The notes beneath the pieces were generated by a model, which was not told the origin of the DNA, did no database searches, and saw nothing but the letters and a program-made list of their open reading frames with translations. Of a stretch of DNA of 64,000 bases, positions 20,579 through 33,075 are shown in pieces. The DNA is taken from contig OZ035960.1 in the NCBI GenBank assembly GCA_964034945.1, positions 16,091,403 through 16,155,402 on the forward strand, in the 5' to 3' direction. The stretch comes from Chrysopilus asiliformis. Lineage: Eukaryota > Arthropoda > Insecta > Diptera > Rhagionidae. The first letter of the stretch is position 1. Each line of letters begins with the position of its first letter. The position numbers were made by a program, and so were the translations under genes.

Positions 20579-23395
20579 TTTTGTGCACTATATAACTACA
20601 TCTGTTAAACAAGCTGAACAATTCCCAATTTCTGGTGTTTTGACCATTGATCTTAGAAATTTATAATTTCCTTTTTTCGACCAACTGATTAGGCTATACC
20701 TGTAGAAGGTCTCTAATTTCAAAATTAAGGAAATATTCCTACGTATGATAATTTTAAGTTAATTTTTTGTATGAGTTACAAAAGTTTAGATTAATCGATT
20801 TTTCAGAAATATGTTCCCACCTGATTTAATATGAAAGCAATCTTTAAAATTTGAACCATTGTAATAATTATCTTATGTACATTTTTTTATGAAACTCAGC
20901 GACATAAAGCATTGCTTAAAGTGTCATATCATTAGATCAAGCGATTGAAGATTTTAATGCACATAAATATTTCATAAAACTTCAACAAAAAATGCAAAGA
21001 AGGGCAGAAAGTGAAAAAAAAATTTATGTAAGATTCATGGCCACATCTCTGGGTTTACCTAGTGCCCAACATTTGGAGCAAGGAATGTAGGATTTTTCTC
21101 TTTGAAATTTTATTCTTCTGGTTGAAATTTCAAAAATCCGTAAATGTTTCCAAAGCCAACAAAGACTAATGTTTTTTCATACATTATTCTTTCTATTCTT
21201 GGCATTCTATGGTAACGTAGATAAATTCCAAAGTTTCATTTCACTGGGATAATTTACATACTCGTATATATATATTTGTAATCCAACAATGCAAACATCA
21301 GTTTTTTTTAGATATATTTTTATATACTCCCGTACCAGTAGGTTGGGATTTTTTTATATGTATTTCGTTATTTTGAATCGATGTAATCGATATACTGTAA
21401 AATTTATTATTTCTGACAAACTAACTTTATGTTGAAATAAGAGAAATTGGCCCTAAGGGACCAACTGGTTTCTGCATGTGTTGTCTTTTCCGTTTTTCAA
21501 TCCCTGGAGGCCTATTTATGCTTCCCTATGTTGAAAAATGTTTGCCTCGGGAAAATCAGTTATCAAATTCAGTTCCAAAGTCTACATCTATAAGAAAAAG
21601 GTGTCTACAAGGTTATCTGCTACTTACCTATATATACATATTTATAACCTTTCCTATTGGATATCCACCTGTTGCATGATTTTCTTCCCTTCCATTTGAC
21701 TTGATTCACAAATATATACTATAGGATATTTAAGTATCTGAGCTGAACTTATTTATATATGGACGTTCATAGATTTCGGTTTTGAATAAATGAAATTATT
21801 ATTATAAAATTGTGTTTCCGATGCATAAATTACTGTGGATTATATCACCCCTCCCGAACCCAAAAGTCATGTTGCCGTAAGAGCTTAGTGCGAAATTGAA
21901 ATATCGAAGGAAATTGTCGATTGATAAAGCAAAACACGTTGGTGTGCATGTATTTCCCAGTCCATAAGAATTTCCTACATTGGGTTAGTCTGGTAAAAAG
22001 CTAGAATACGAATAAGATCGGGAAATTTAAACCACTGGCATTGCGTTGGAAACATTTATCACTCAGAATCCATTAAAACTTTACTGATTCCGCAGCTAAT
22101 CTTGGTCGGATCGATCAGACAGATTGTAAATCATTAGATGAGAGTTTCACTCTCTTTTGGTTTCGGGTGAGCTGGTTTTTTTTTCAATTTTCCTTTACTT
22201 ATTTCCCCTTATCGTACGAGAAGAAAATTTCCCATCTATCCACGGAACGATTTATGTTGAGGAATTGGTTTATATCTGCGGTGGTGTCTATCCCAAAGGG
22301 CCGGTTATCATTTCAAATGGGCTTAAGTGCGTTTAACCGGAAAACATAAGACAGAATTCCGGTGAAAAGAAGTCGAATTCAAGAATATATTTTACTTTTT
22401 TTTTTATTGAAAATCTACGAAAACCATACCGCACAATACAAAATACAATCAGCATTTGGCAAACGATTTTGCTATATAACGAACGAACCATTTTCAACTG
22501 TTTTCCTGTTGTAGTACATCTTATGCCGGAAAACTGGCGAAAAAGAGCAATTGATAAGAGAAAAGCTCACGAAATTCTACAATATCTCAACTTTCACAAT
22601 CGGTTCAAGGAAAAGAAACGGAAAACAACCACTAAAAAGACACAATTTTTGCTATATATATTCGTTTTGATGTACATACACATTATATTGTATATATTTG
22701 AGGAACAAATATACTTTTTTCACACAACTTTTGGAAAATGGGCATGAATATAAACGAAGCACGGACAGAAAATGTCTGCAACATGGCAAAAATGAATATA
22801 AAACAACGGAATCACTCGCAAATCGATAAATCACCTGAAAGTAGTAAAACATGTCTTGACAATTTTTACTTATTTCTATTTTCGAAATGTTCCCCAGTGC
22901 TTCGTTTTCATTTGATGGTCAGTACGACGCACAATGATACGAAAAACGAAAAAAAAAAATCAGAAAAACTTTAAGACGATTTAAAGAATAAATAAAGAAC
23001 TATCCCACTCCTTCAAATAAGAGTATAAATTCGATGTAAAGCCTAGATACGTTTATAGAATTAGGCCATATATCGAAACGACGTATATCGAATCATTATT
23101 TTTTCATACCAATCCATGATACAAGATTGGGACAAACTGAAACAAAATTTTTTAAAAATAAAAAACAATTTTTGATTTTCATTCAAAATAAAGACCGATT
23201 TTTGAAATTTTCCTTTTTCTTAATTTCCGGAATACAAAGTTTTAAAACAGTTTTTTTATTTCACACTTTTTGGAATTTCTGAACCTTTTTAACTTGTCCG
23301 TACTATCATTGGTCTATTTCAGTAAATCAAAAGATTACAGATTATGACCGGATATCTTTGGCAAGCGTTTTTCGTTTTCCCACTTCCCTTTTTCA
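20579..23395. other. intron sequence without recognised features
   Basis: AT-rich; contains several short reading frames with no recognisable motif and no clear paired terminal repeats. Confidence 0.4.
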
Positions 23396-23670
23396 ATTTG
23401 CCTTTCAACGTCCATTTCAACTTCCCTTTCAACTTCCCTTTCAACTTCCCTTTCAACTTCCCTTTCAACTTCCCTTTCAACTTCCCTTTTAACTTCCCTT
23501 TCAACTTCCCTTTCAACTTCCCTTTCAACTTCCCTTTCAACTTCCCTTTCAACTTCCCTTTCAACTTCCCTTTCAACTTCCCTTTCAACTTCCCTTTCAA
23601 CTTCCCTTTCAACTTCCCTTTCAACTTCCCTTTCAACTTCCCTTTCAACTTCCTTTTCAACTTCCCTCTG
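23396..23670. repeat. 12-bp minisatellite (TTTCAACTTCCC)n
   Basis: About 22 nearly perfect units with a few substitutions. Because 12 is a multiple of 3, several frames stay open on both strands and give false repetitive proteins. Confidence 0.95.
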
Positions 23671-24060
23671 GAGAAGAGGGTGAGGGGGAGGGGGCTCAAA
23701 AGCTCTCGCATATTTCAACAGATAACTTTTTATCAATCCGACGCATAGTTGCAGAGACAAGTGATTTTGTGGCCATATATTTGACTTTTTTAACGATTTT
23801 TTAACCTGTACCCGCACACTCCGATGGCACGCCTAGAGTTATACTGAAGGGGCAATATTTTTGAGTTTTGACGTGTGGAAACCAGTATGCGATCGCATAT
23901 TGAAATCTCATTATTCTTTTTTAATTATCACTTACACCATTCCACATAAAGTGCGCGCCTTCGCTAAAAATCTCATGTGTGGCAAAACTTAAAGTTAAAA
24001 AAAATCCTGCACTTTTTTTTCTTTTACTGGAAATATGTCACATAGGAGTATTATATTTAG

Positions 24061-24560
24061 TATACCGTTTGTCACGCATCGAGTTCGTCTCTCTGTCTAT
24101 TAGTCTATCCGTAAACATCATAACTTTCGAAAAAATCAAGCTAGAGACTTGAAAATTTTCATAGTTACGGTTTTCGTAAATGCGAGGCTAAATTTTAGTT
24201 GCGGTTTTCGTAAATGCAAAGGCAGAAACGGACCATTCCTTTACCCGTCCCCCGTCCCCCGTCCCCCGTCACCCGCCAACCATACCTTTTTCACAATTTT
24301 TTCGAAAACTGTGAGTCGTATTGAAAAATTTATAAACTTAAAATGTGTTTAAAATATGATTCTACATAACCGTTCCGTACGTCAAAATTTAATTGGACCA
24401 CTCCTCCGTCTCCCATAGAAATGGATTTTTTTTTAAATAAACATTTTGTCTGTCCTCATATCGAGTATTTGACGAATGGAAATTGTAGCTTTTCTTATGT
24501 TTTTCAATGTTTTTTTTACTTTCTGGGAAATAATTGGTTTTTTGAAAAAACAATGAAAAT
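24061..24560 (+). repeat. diverged family A copy
   Basis: TATACCGTTTGTCACGC, then GTCTCTCTGTC, CAAGCTAGAGACTTGAAAAT, and a terminal part with GACGAATGGAAATTGTAGC follow the family A order. A short CCCGTCCC repeat replaces the G-rich segment. Confidence 0.6.
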
Positions 24561-26986
24561 GGGACCGCGGTTAAGAACTTTTGAACTTTTGAGGGACCCA
24601 AAAAATATCTCCGTTGATGTACCGCAGCTTATGAACACAATTTCGAGCTTCGGTTAACCAAAACACTGCAATATGTAATGCGCTGTCAGGTGGAATTTCG
24701 TAGGTATAAGAAAGTCACATGCTGTTCAAATCGAATATTTTTATTTGTAATTTTGTCCAAAATGTGGAACAAGAATTTAAAACAACAATCCGCCCTTTTT
24801 TGATACACTGTGCGCCAAATTGTACAACTTTACTAAAGCAATTTACACTGATTTCGTTCATCTAAAACCCAAGGAAAGGTATAGAAAAAATTTCGAAGAC
24901 ATGGAATTTTTCCATATACCTACTTTGGACTCATTTTGTAAAATTTGAGGCAATTCACGACGTCCATTTAGGTGAGTAAGATAAATTGCGTATTAGATTA
25001 AAATGAAAACTCTTTTTAGGGGGAAAGAAAATTAAAATTTTTTCTCTTTGTTTTCAATTCATACAATTTAAGAAACAACAATTTGACACGTTTAGACAAT
25101 CAGTATCCTTAGAATATATCACAAAGTTGTAATGTCTGTAGAATAAAACCAAAGTTTCGTTTTCATTTTCATTTTCATGTTCCTTTGTCTCCTTTCGCAT
25201 TGGTTTTATGTTCCATGAAAAGACATTATCGATTCCTGTCGCATTGAATTAAAACTTACTTGCTTGATTCTAATTTTGGTCAGACTGTTAAAATTTCCCG
25301 TAACACGTTCGGGTGATGAAATTACAATATTTCAAGTTTATCCCGGAATGCCTCAGGGAGTCAGCTCAATTTCGGTCCAGTTCGAACGATTTTCGTAATA
25401 GTGTATAACTTTAAAACAAGGAAGTTTCCTGGCAAAACTTTCGGAGACTATTTAATGCAAAATCTTCATTGTATATAGAATGAGATATGTTAAATGTACA
25501 AAAGATGTTAAACGCATTCAAAAGTTTGACTGTCGGTTTTTGTGGATAAACTTCTATCAAAGTTTAAGGAAAAATTGGATCTAACAAAAGCAATTACAAC
25601 ATCTTAAACCTTTTTTTTACAAATCGCTCGGAGCGTTTACATTTTTGTTAACCGTATCTAAGAAAATGTTGGTTTTAACTTTGACAAAATTAATTATTTC
25701 ATCGATTGTTATTTTGTTTGTTATCAGTCAGTGGAGGAATAATTTACAAACACTAAGGACCGGCCTGCGACTTCAAAACAAAAAAGGTTTAAAAGTCCCG
25801 CTGGTACAATGGTGAATAATTTCAAATGATAAAAAAATCATTAATTTTCGAAGCTTTCTTAATGAAAATACTTTAATATTTAAATTCACATTTTTTTTTT
25901 AATTTTTGCCTGTCTACCCAATGTCATTTTAAGGAAAACTTGGTCATGTTTCCACCACCAAAATGATGAATTATTAATATGGCCTGAAGATTTGTAAGAT
26001 GGGTATTTTGGGAAAGGAAGAGATTTCTTAGTGTTCATAAAAATCGACTATTTATTCTCTAATGGTATTTTTTTTTTCATATTTGACCTTAAACGATAAA
26101 TGTTATGTCGTAAATTATAGGAAAACAGTCAAACAGTGCAGGAAGAAGTACAGCCCAAGGTTATATACTTCAAAAAAATTTACTTTTACTGGAAAATTAT
26201 GTAAACTTTGTGGGAAAAAAGATAATAACATTTTCGAACCCTTCCACTACCTCGTCAGACTTTTTTCACTTTCTGTGGTAAACAGACAAAGAAATATCTA
26301 CTCGTCTTAAAGATACATCAAAAAAATGTGAATTTGTCATATAGTGTTATTGTTTATCATGTCAATTAATTTTTCGGAACAAAAAATTATCAAAAAAAAA
26401 TTATTTACAGGTTTTGAGTTTATATGAAACCTTTTACACATCATATCGACTACCTTGTCAATTCCATCTGACCTTTCTGATTTTTTTAGCAACACCAAGA
26501 CTAGAATCATTGGTTAATTCAACTACGTTTCGTCATTGACTACCAATACAATGAACATGATGAAATCAACTATGCAACGTGCTTAAATCAACTAACGAAT
26601 CATTGTTGATTAACATTTTTTTTCAAGATCACTGAAATTGTGATTTTAACACACACTTAGTTTATTGAAATACGAATTCGCAATACATGGAACACGAACG
26701 TTTTGAATAGTGAATCCATGTTTCAGGCTCCCATACGCGCCCCGATCCGCGCCCAGTCGTTTTGGGGCTCAAGCTTCATTATGCCGAGTAAAACCATGAA
26801 TCAGAAATGATTTAATGGTTAAACATAAGCAGTATAATCGCTCTAGTTGGCTGGGACAATCGGCATTTATCAAGTTCTTTTGTCACGTACCGGTCAAGGT
26901 CTTTTGCCACGTACCAATCAAGGTATTTTGCCACTCACACACAGGACTTCACGATTGGTTCGCAGAGACGTCGACAACAAACAAAG
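24561..26986. other. intron sequence without recognised features
   Basis: No gene or complete mobile element recognised. At 26880-26940 the phrase TTTTGTCACGTACC and its variants recur three times (TCAAGGTCTTTTGCCACG). Confidence 0.4.
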
Positions 26987-26988
26987 TA

Positions 26989-27214
26989 CAGTAATCCCTC
27001 CAACTGCGCGGTAGATACGTTCCACAAAAAGAGCTGGCAAACCGAAACCGCGCATTGTGAACCCTACTTTGTATGAAATTTTGGGGTTAGAAACATGTTT
27101 TTTAAACGAAAATTATAAAATAAAATCGCGCAGTTCGAAATTTTTGTATTAAAAGCTTAACCGCGCAATTACGAAACCGCGCAGTTAGAAACTTCGCAGT
27201 TGGAGGGATTACTG
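26989..27214. mobile_element. pogo-type MITE
   Basis: 226 bp with inverted ends CAGTAATCCCTCCAACTGCG / CGCAGTTGGAGGGATTACTG and TA at 26987-26988 and 27215-27216. Inner repeats of ACCGCGCA(A/G)TT occur in both directions. CAGT... ends with TA targets are typical of pogo/Tigger-derived MITEs. Confidence 0.88.
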
Positions 27215-28057
27215 TATAACCGATATTTATTAACCCTTCCCCCTCCCCTCTCACTATCCGTGAAATCAAATAAAACTTCTTATAAGTGCAATTCATCGGG
27301 TGACCATAATGGCGGATTTAAGAAAGTTATCTGGCGTCCCAGGAACTAAACTTTTGGCCCGGATTTTTCAATTTAGTTTTATAATTGATCATTAAATATG
27401 CAAAAAAAAGAATCTACTTTGGTTAGGGTTGCTGTAAATTACATCTTTTTCGTTTGGGTGCATTTTTTTAACGATTTCCACAAACGGATCATGTTCTTCA
27501 AAATATTTCGCCCGCGACTTTATTGGTATGTTTACAATTTCTGTCACCATTTTTTATGGAATGTAAAGAGCGTGAAAGCTTAGTTTATTTTCACTTGGGA
27601 CTGTGCAGCTCGTGATATCAATCTTTGCGCCGCAGTCTGTTTAAAATTTTTTGCCCGCGGCCCACATTTTCAAGTCTTTTGCTTTGGTTTTCGTCCAAAG
27701 AAACATTTATTTTTAAGAAAATTTTGCTGATTCGTTGGTATTCCGTTTCCACCATCTACCCTCCCCCCCTGCCTCAACAACTCATCTTATCCTGGGTTGA
27801 CCCGAAAAAAAATATGGTCACAATAATCATGTTACAAATAAATTCGTATTGAGTGGTTTTTTTTCAGCGGTGTTTTTTCTATCAGTGATTTTTTTTTGTG
27901 AAAATTTGTGAAAATTAAAATAATAAAAATTTTACTTCATTTATGACAATGAGTGAACATTTTTGAAATTGGTAAGACTTCACGAAAATTAAAATTATCA
28001 CATAATAAAAGCTGCTGCATTTTTTATATGAATTTTCTTTGTAAAATATTGTTTTTA

Positions 28058-28513
28058 CCCTTGGAGCACAATGAACGTAACCAAGCCGCAACTAATGGCG
28101 CTTCGAACTGTCACGCAACGCAGTTCAGGAGCGGTTGAGCACAATAGAAGCGTCGTCTGCTGCGTTGTGAGACAAACACAGAAAAATTAAAAGTGAACTA
28201 AAGTAGAAAAATATATAAAAAATGGATAATTTTGAAGCGATAATTTGCTTTGTTGGTCTTTATCTTTGTTATTTGTATGTTATTGCACTAAGGCTATCAA
28301 TTTTTTCTCGAACGACATTTCCCCAACATCACTTTATGAACTGTCAACGCAGACTTGTTGCGTTAATGTTCAAAGTTTGGCAACTTTTGCGTCAATGGTT
28401 GCGTTCAATGCGTGCACTGTGCTCACTCAAAAGCATTTCTGTGAAATAAACTCGTAAGTGACATTTGTATGCGTGATGGTTGCGGCTTGGTTGCGTTCAT
28501 TGTGCTACAAGGG
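28058..28513. mobile_element. TTA-flanked MITE with an internal ATG leader
   Basis: Inverted ends CCCTTGGAGCACAATGAACG ... and ... CGTTCATTGTGCTACAAGGG extend to about 35 bp (ACCAAGCCGCAAC). TTA duplication at 28055-28057 and 28514-28516 suggests PIF/Harbinger. Inside, an A-rich leader precedes ATG 28222 and a 75-codon frame starting MDNFEAIICFVGLYL, which could be the first exon of the parent element's gene. Function unknown. Confidence 0.85.
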
Positions 28514-29723
28514 TTAGACTAAAAAACCTGTATAATATTCTGATTTAATCTGTAAATCCTAATATATTTAATTCAATGTTTTATCGTAGTAGATTTTTGA
28601 AATATTAATTATAATAAAATGTCACACTTGATGCGAACCAATCATATTTTTTTGAATTTCACCTGAGAATATCATTTAAAAACCGTGCCAATACAAATAA
28701 ATAAAAAATATCACACAAAAATAAAATTGGAACTCGTATATGGCTTAAAATTGTATACTTTTTATGATAAAATACCATTCACAATTTGCCAATGTAAAAA
28801 TATGAATGCAAAACTTACTATATTGAGAGCGCCAACCATGAAATATTCCCAATCATTTTGCATGATTAACTAGGAGTATGCATCAATTCGTCAAAAAAAA
28901 ATCCTTTTGATGTGGTGATAAAGTGGAAAATATGCGACAAGACTTATAGAAAGGCGTGGTATTCAAATATTCTTTCATATTAAATTTTCATGCATAATAA
29001 TATACAACGAAAGAAATACTTTTTTTTCCGAGCTCTAGTTCGAGCTTTGCAAAAAACACCAAAATATCCCAATATGTCCACAGACGGTTAGAACACGTAT
29101 ACAAAACATTGGACAATTTTAAAAGTGTAATCCAGTTTTTACGATTATTTCGATAAACTTGTACGTATATGCATGTATTTTGAATGTTATTGGAAGGGTA
29201 AACATAATCTGACTGAATACAGTATTGGTTTCATCATCGTTTCAATTGAGCTCTTTTTTATTTTCACATGGCGAACAAAGCTTTCTGCTCAGCTAGCACG
29301 TAAAATAGCATTTCATCGATTTTTATTTATACTTCTGATTTACATCACGATTATTTCAATCCAATAAATCGCAATATGCGATATAAATTCTAGAGTTATG
29401 AACAGATTTGAATTACTTCTTTATCAAAGAAGTACTTTTGATTTTTTTTTTTTTCATATTCTTTGTCAATGTTTGGAGTGCATTTGTAAAATTGCACTGC
29501 TTTGAGAATATCAAATGAAGTAATTCTTGTCGTTTTTATTCAAAGAAATAACAGGAATATGCATTTTCTGCCAAGAAACCTTTTATAAAGTAAAAATTTA
29601 TCAAATAAAGGTAAAAGTTAATATTTTCAAGAAAAAAATAAAGATTTTTCAACATAATTTTCAACCGTTTTCAATTGAAAAATAATTTTCGGGTCGTGGG
29701 GGATATGTGTCGAATTTGATATA

Positions 29724-31201
29724 AAGTGTGTTTTTTTTTTGCTTAGATAGAACTTACGAAAGGGTTAACTGTCAAACGAGCTATTATACTGCACTCACTT
29801 TTTGACATTTATGATCAGTATACTCTGGCAAATCATCATGAATAGACTCACGCTTGAACAACGTTTACTAATTGTGGCAACTTATTTCCAAAATCAGTGC
29901 TCAGTTAGGAATTGTTTTAGAGCTCTTCGTCCACATTTTGGTCGTCATAATCGTCCCACTGAACGCACTATTCGTGAAACCATCACCAAATTTCGAACTA
30001 ATTTTACACTATTAGTGCGAACGCACACGCTTCTTCTTGTCGCGGCAACTTTTGGTCCTCAAAATGCCTTTCCGACGTACACGCTTCTTCACTTTTTAAT
30101 AGCAAAAACTTGTGTACAACAAGCGATCGCTCATGTGTGTGTGGTTCTCATATATGTGTTGTATTTCCAGCTCATTCCTTTATTAGCTAGCACCGAGGGA
30201 ACATCAATTGCCAAAATAGAAACTGCCAACAATAGAAGAATAAGGACTGGTCATTTGTTATTTACCTAAAAACCTACCTGAAAAATCAACCTACCTGCAA
30301 TTGGTATTTCACTATTTGCATTCAATTTTCATTTATTTGGGATATGTTTACGACTCGGTGGCTAAGCACCGACTGACTCAATGAAATTACGCACACATGC
30401 ATGCTGACGTGCTATACGAGTGAGTTCTTTAGTGTGTGTAAAAGAAGACGTGAAGAACACTTTTCGAGTGGCGACTTTTCCCCTCTTGCCGCACTCGTTT
30501 CTCTCCTACAATATTGTGAAGTTGCGGCATGCTGATGACCGAAAGTTGCTCCGTGTACGCCCTCGCTTAGATATTCATCCGTCAACCAGAGTGCGTACAG
30601 CACTTTTTTGGTGCGGTTTATGGGCAGGCAGCATCATCGCACCTTATTTCTTCAAAAATGAGGCCGTAGTTCGCGTTACGGTCAATGGAGATCGTTACCG
30701 CACCATGATCAATGATTTTTTGTTTGAAAATATGGATGACATTGATCCGAACGAGATGTGGTTTCAACAGGATGGCGCTACGTGCCATACGACGACCGCA
30801 ACCATCGACTTATTGAAATCAAAATTTGGCGATAACTTGATTTCGAGAAATGGACCTGTCAATTGGCCTCCAAGGTCGTGCGATTTGACACCTCTCGATT
30901 ATATCCTGTGGGGCTACGTGAAGTTATGCTGATAAACCAGCAGCAATTGACGCCTTGGAGGCCAACATTGTTCGTGTTATTCGTGACATACGGCCAGCAG
31001 TGCTCGAAAAAGTGGCACAAAATTGGACGTCCAGAATGCGCTTCGTCAAGAACAGCCGCGGTGGCCATATGCCCGAAATCATTTTCAAATGTTAATGCCA
31101 TGCATTAGTCTTTCGAATAAATAAAAAAAATTGATTAAAATTTAATTTTTTGTGTTACTTTTTAAAATTTGAAGTTCTATTGGGCTTAAAAAAACACCCT
31201 T
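29724..31201 (+). mobile_element. Tc1/mariner-family transposon, deleted and split by a MITE
   Basis: Ends AAGTGTGTTTTTTTTTTGC and GCTTAAAAAAACACCCTT are inverted repeats, with TA at 29722-29723 and 31202-31203. The transposase start (about 29839 on) reads MNRLTLEQRLLIVATYFQNQ with a helix-turn-helix up to 30014. The frame resumes after 30569 with FWCGLWAGSIIAPYFFK, WFQQDGATCHT and PVNWPPRSCDLTPLDYILWG. The second and third catalytic Asp (in QQDGAT and SCDLTP) are present, 36 residues apart. The first catalytic Asp region is missing: the text jumps from the post-helix linker (STRVRT) to the WCGLWAG strand. Frameshifts follow LWGYVKLC. Confidence 0.88.
30015..30566. mobile_element. 552-bp TTA-flanked element, copy 1
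   Basis: Begins GTGCGAACGCACACGCTTC and ends CGTGTACGCCCTCGC, an imperfect inverted pair, with TTA on each side (30012-30014, 30567-30569). It sits inside the mariner transposase. Removing it with one TTA leaves the mariner frame continuous (TLLDIHPST). A second copy is at 55445-56003. It is probably a PIF/Harbinger-like or related non-autonomous element. Confidence 0.82.
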
Positions 31202-31203
31202 TA

Positions 31204-32298
31204 ATACAATAGATAAAATAGATTCAAATATTTAGCTCCAGTGACTAACCCTATGTAGTATATTAAATACATTTCGATAACTCGTTCATAATTCAGCAAA
31301 ACCATTAATTTTTTATTGTGAAAGTTTCCTATTAACTTTACCTTTTGCTCGTAAAAAGTAAAAACTATATTCTAGCTAAACCATTAACAATTTCGAATCT
31401 AAAGCCAAAGTTCATAATGACTCAGTTGAGATATTTCCACTATCCAATATGACCATTGCACTTTTGAGCCAAATACCATTTAAGCTCATCCATTGAATTA
31501 TTGAAGTTGCTCCTGTTAAATATTTGGTGTATTCCTTTGGTCCAGACAAATTTCATTTAGTTATTTATAACAGTAACAACTAGAATGCATGAACAATTAA
31601 AAGTTTATCATCATCATTTGCTATAATAAAACCAGTTGGATATCTGTTAGAATACCAGAGACGATAGAATTTCATTTCAGATTGAAAGTAAATGGCTTTT
31701 GGTTGGAAACTCGTATTAAAAATAATTAACTTTCAACGGAAACTAAAAGTTTCTATTTCATTAACCAATTTTTGAGTTTTTTATGTTGGAATCATGAAAT
31801 GTTCAAAAATAACGAAAATTTCGAATTGAATGAAATTCAGTCTCATGAGACTGAGTATTTTTTATGAATCAGAAAGTTTGAAACAATTTTAGATTTCATT
31901 TAACATGGAAATTAATTATAATATTTCGAAATAAACAACTTTACCATCAAATATATGTATATATTTGCAACGGAAATGAAATTATACATTTTCATATTTG
32001 AAAAAAATGGTTTGCTTTCTATTAAACGAATAATATAGAAGTTTGGAAAACATTTATTTACCATAATATTTCCTAAAACCTCTCCTATAATTCAATACGA
32101 ACCATAATTATTTGTTTGTTTATGAAATTTTGGTCATTATATAGGGAATAAATATTAATAACTATTGCACTGACATGACGGGCGAAAAAAAATCGCAGTA
32201 AACAAGAACTACAACAACAGACGTATAAAATTATTAAATTATCAGTTCCTTCTAAAATTTTCTCGAATATTTCTGTCGTAATTTAAAATGGAAGGCGA
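31204..32298. other. intron sequence without recognised features
   Basis: AT-rich. A phrase at 32269-32299 (ATATTTCTGTCGTAATTTAA) recurs at 34457. Confidence 0.35.
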
Positions 32299-32509
32299 AT
32301 TTTATTCAGAAATAATTCTGCAAATTTTACTCATCTATCGCAAAATAAATTCACTTAGCAAAAGTTTTCAAAATTTGAATTTATTTCGGCGATTTTGTAT
32401 GGAAAAATTTTCAGAATTTTTTATCGTAATGTAAACGGCTGTGAAACGTGAATTTAGTCTTGCAAAGTACAATTCATGGAATAAAGTGTCAAATGTAATC
32501 GGGGCCTTA
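32299..32509. repeat. MITE family E, partial copy
   Basis: GCGAATTTTATTCAGAAAT ... GCAAAATAAATTC ... ATCGGGGCCTTA resembles the 3' part of 40286-40543. Confidence 0.5.
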
Positions 32510-32707
32510 GAATTCAAATAAAATTTTGTCGAATTTATAACTTTATCCAAGAAAATCGAAAAAAATCCTCTCGCACCCCCAAAAATTTGTTCCTGCACCC
32601 CAAAGGGTGTACGAACCCCAGAATGGGAACTTCCACATTAGAGTTTTTGATCTCAAATTTGAGTTCCAAAATTCCAACTGTAAGGATGACTCGAATATAT
32701 CTGTTAA

Positions 32708-33075
32708 GGTGCCGCTCCACATGAGAGTAAATACGCGAGTAACTCTCAAAAACTCTCGAGAGTTACTCGCAGGAGGTTGTCCATTTGAGAGTTAATTTCG
32801 GCGATGTTTCTCTTTTCAAGACCAATATCTTGATTTTGTTGACATCCTGCTTTGGCGAGTTCTCGAGAGCTACTAGCGAAATTCAAACGCCGTTCGTATC
32901 TGGCGAACAACTCCCCGAGAGTTCAGTGGGTGCGTGTCGACTAGAGAGTAGAATCACTTTTGACAGCTCGCAGAAACTAGCTCGCGAGTTTCTGCGAGCG
33001 ACTCTCAGAGACGTGTCCATTTGCGAGTAGCTGCTATCCAGAGGTTCTCGCAAGCTCATGTGGAGCGGCATCTTA
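32708..33075. mobile_element. MITE with GTGCCGCTCCACATGAG ends
   Basis: TAAGGTGCCGCTCCACATGAG and CTCATGTGGAGCGGCATCTTA are inverted ends. Inside are many CTCTCGAGAG-type palindromes, a GTCCATTTGAGAG / GTCCATTTGCGAG repeat, and GCTCGCAGAAACTAGCTCGC. The flanks share a direct repeat around GACTCGAATATAT, longer than a usual target duplication. Confidence 0.75.

Noticed and set aside
23319..23817. Open frames with KGKL, EVER or NFPF repeats on both strands
   Set aside because: They are translations of the 12-bp minisatellite.
29802..30932. A host gene made of two frames, 29802-30269 and 30420-30932
   Set aside because: Both belong to the mariner transposase and the MITE inserted in it; TA and TTA duplications define the elements.
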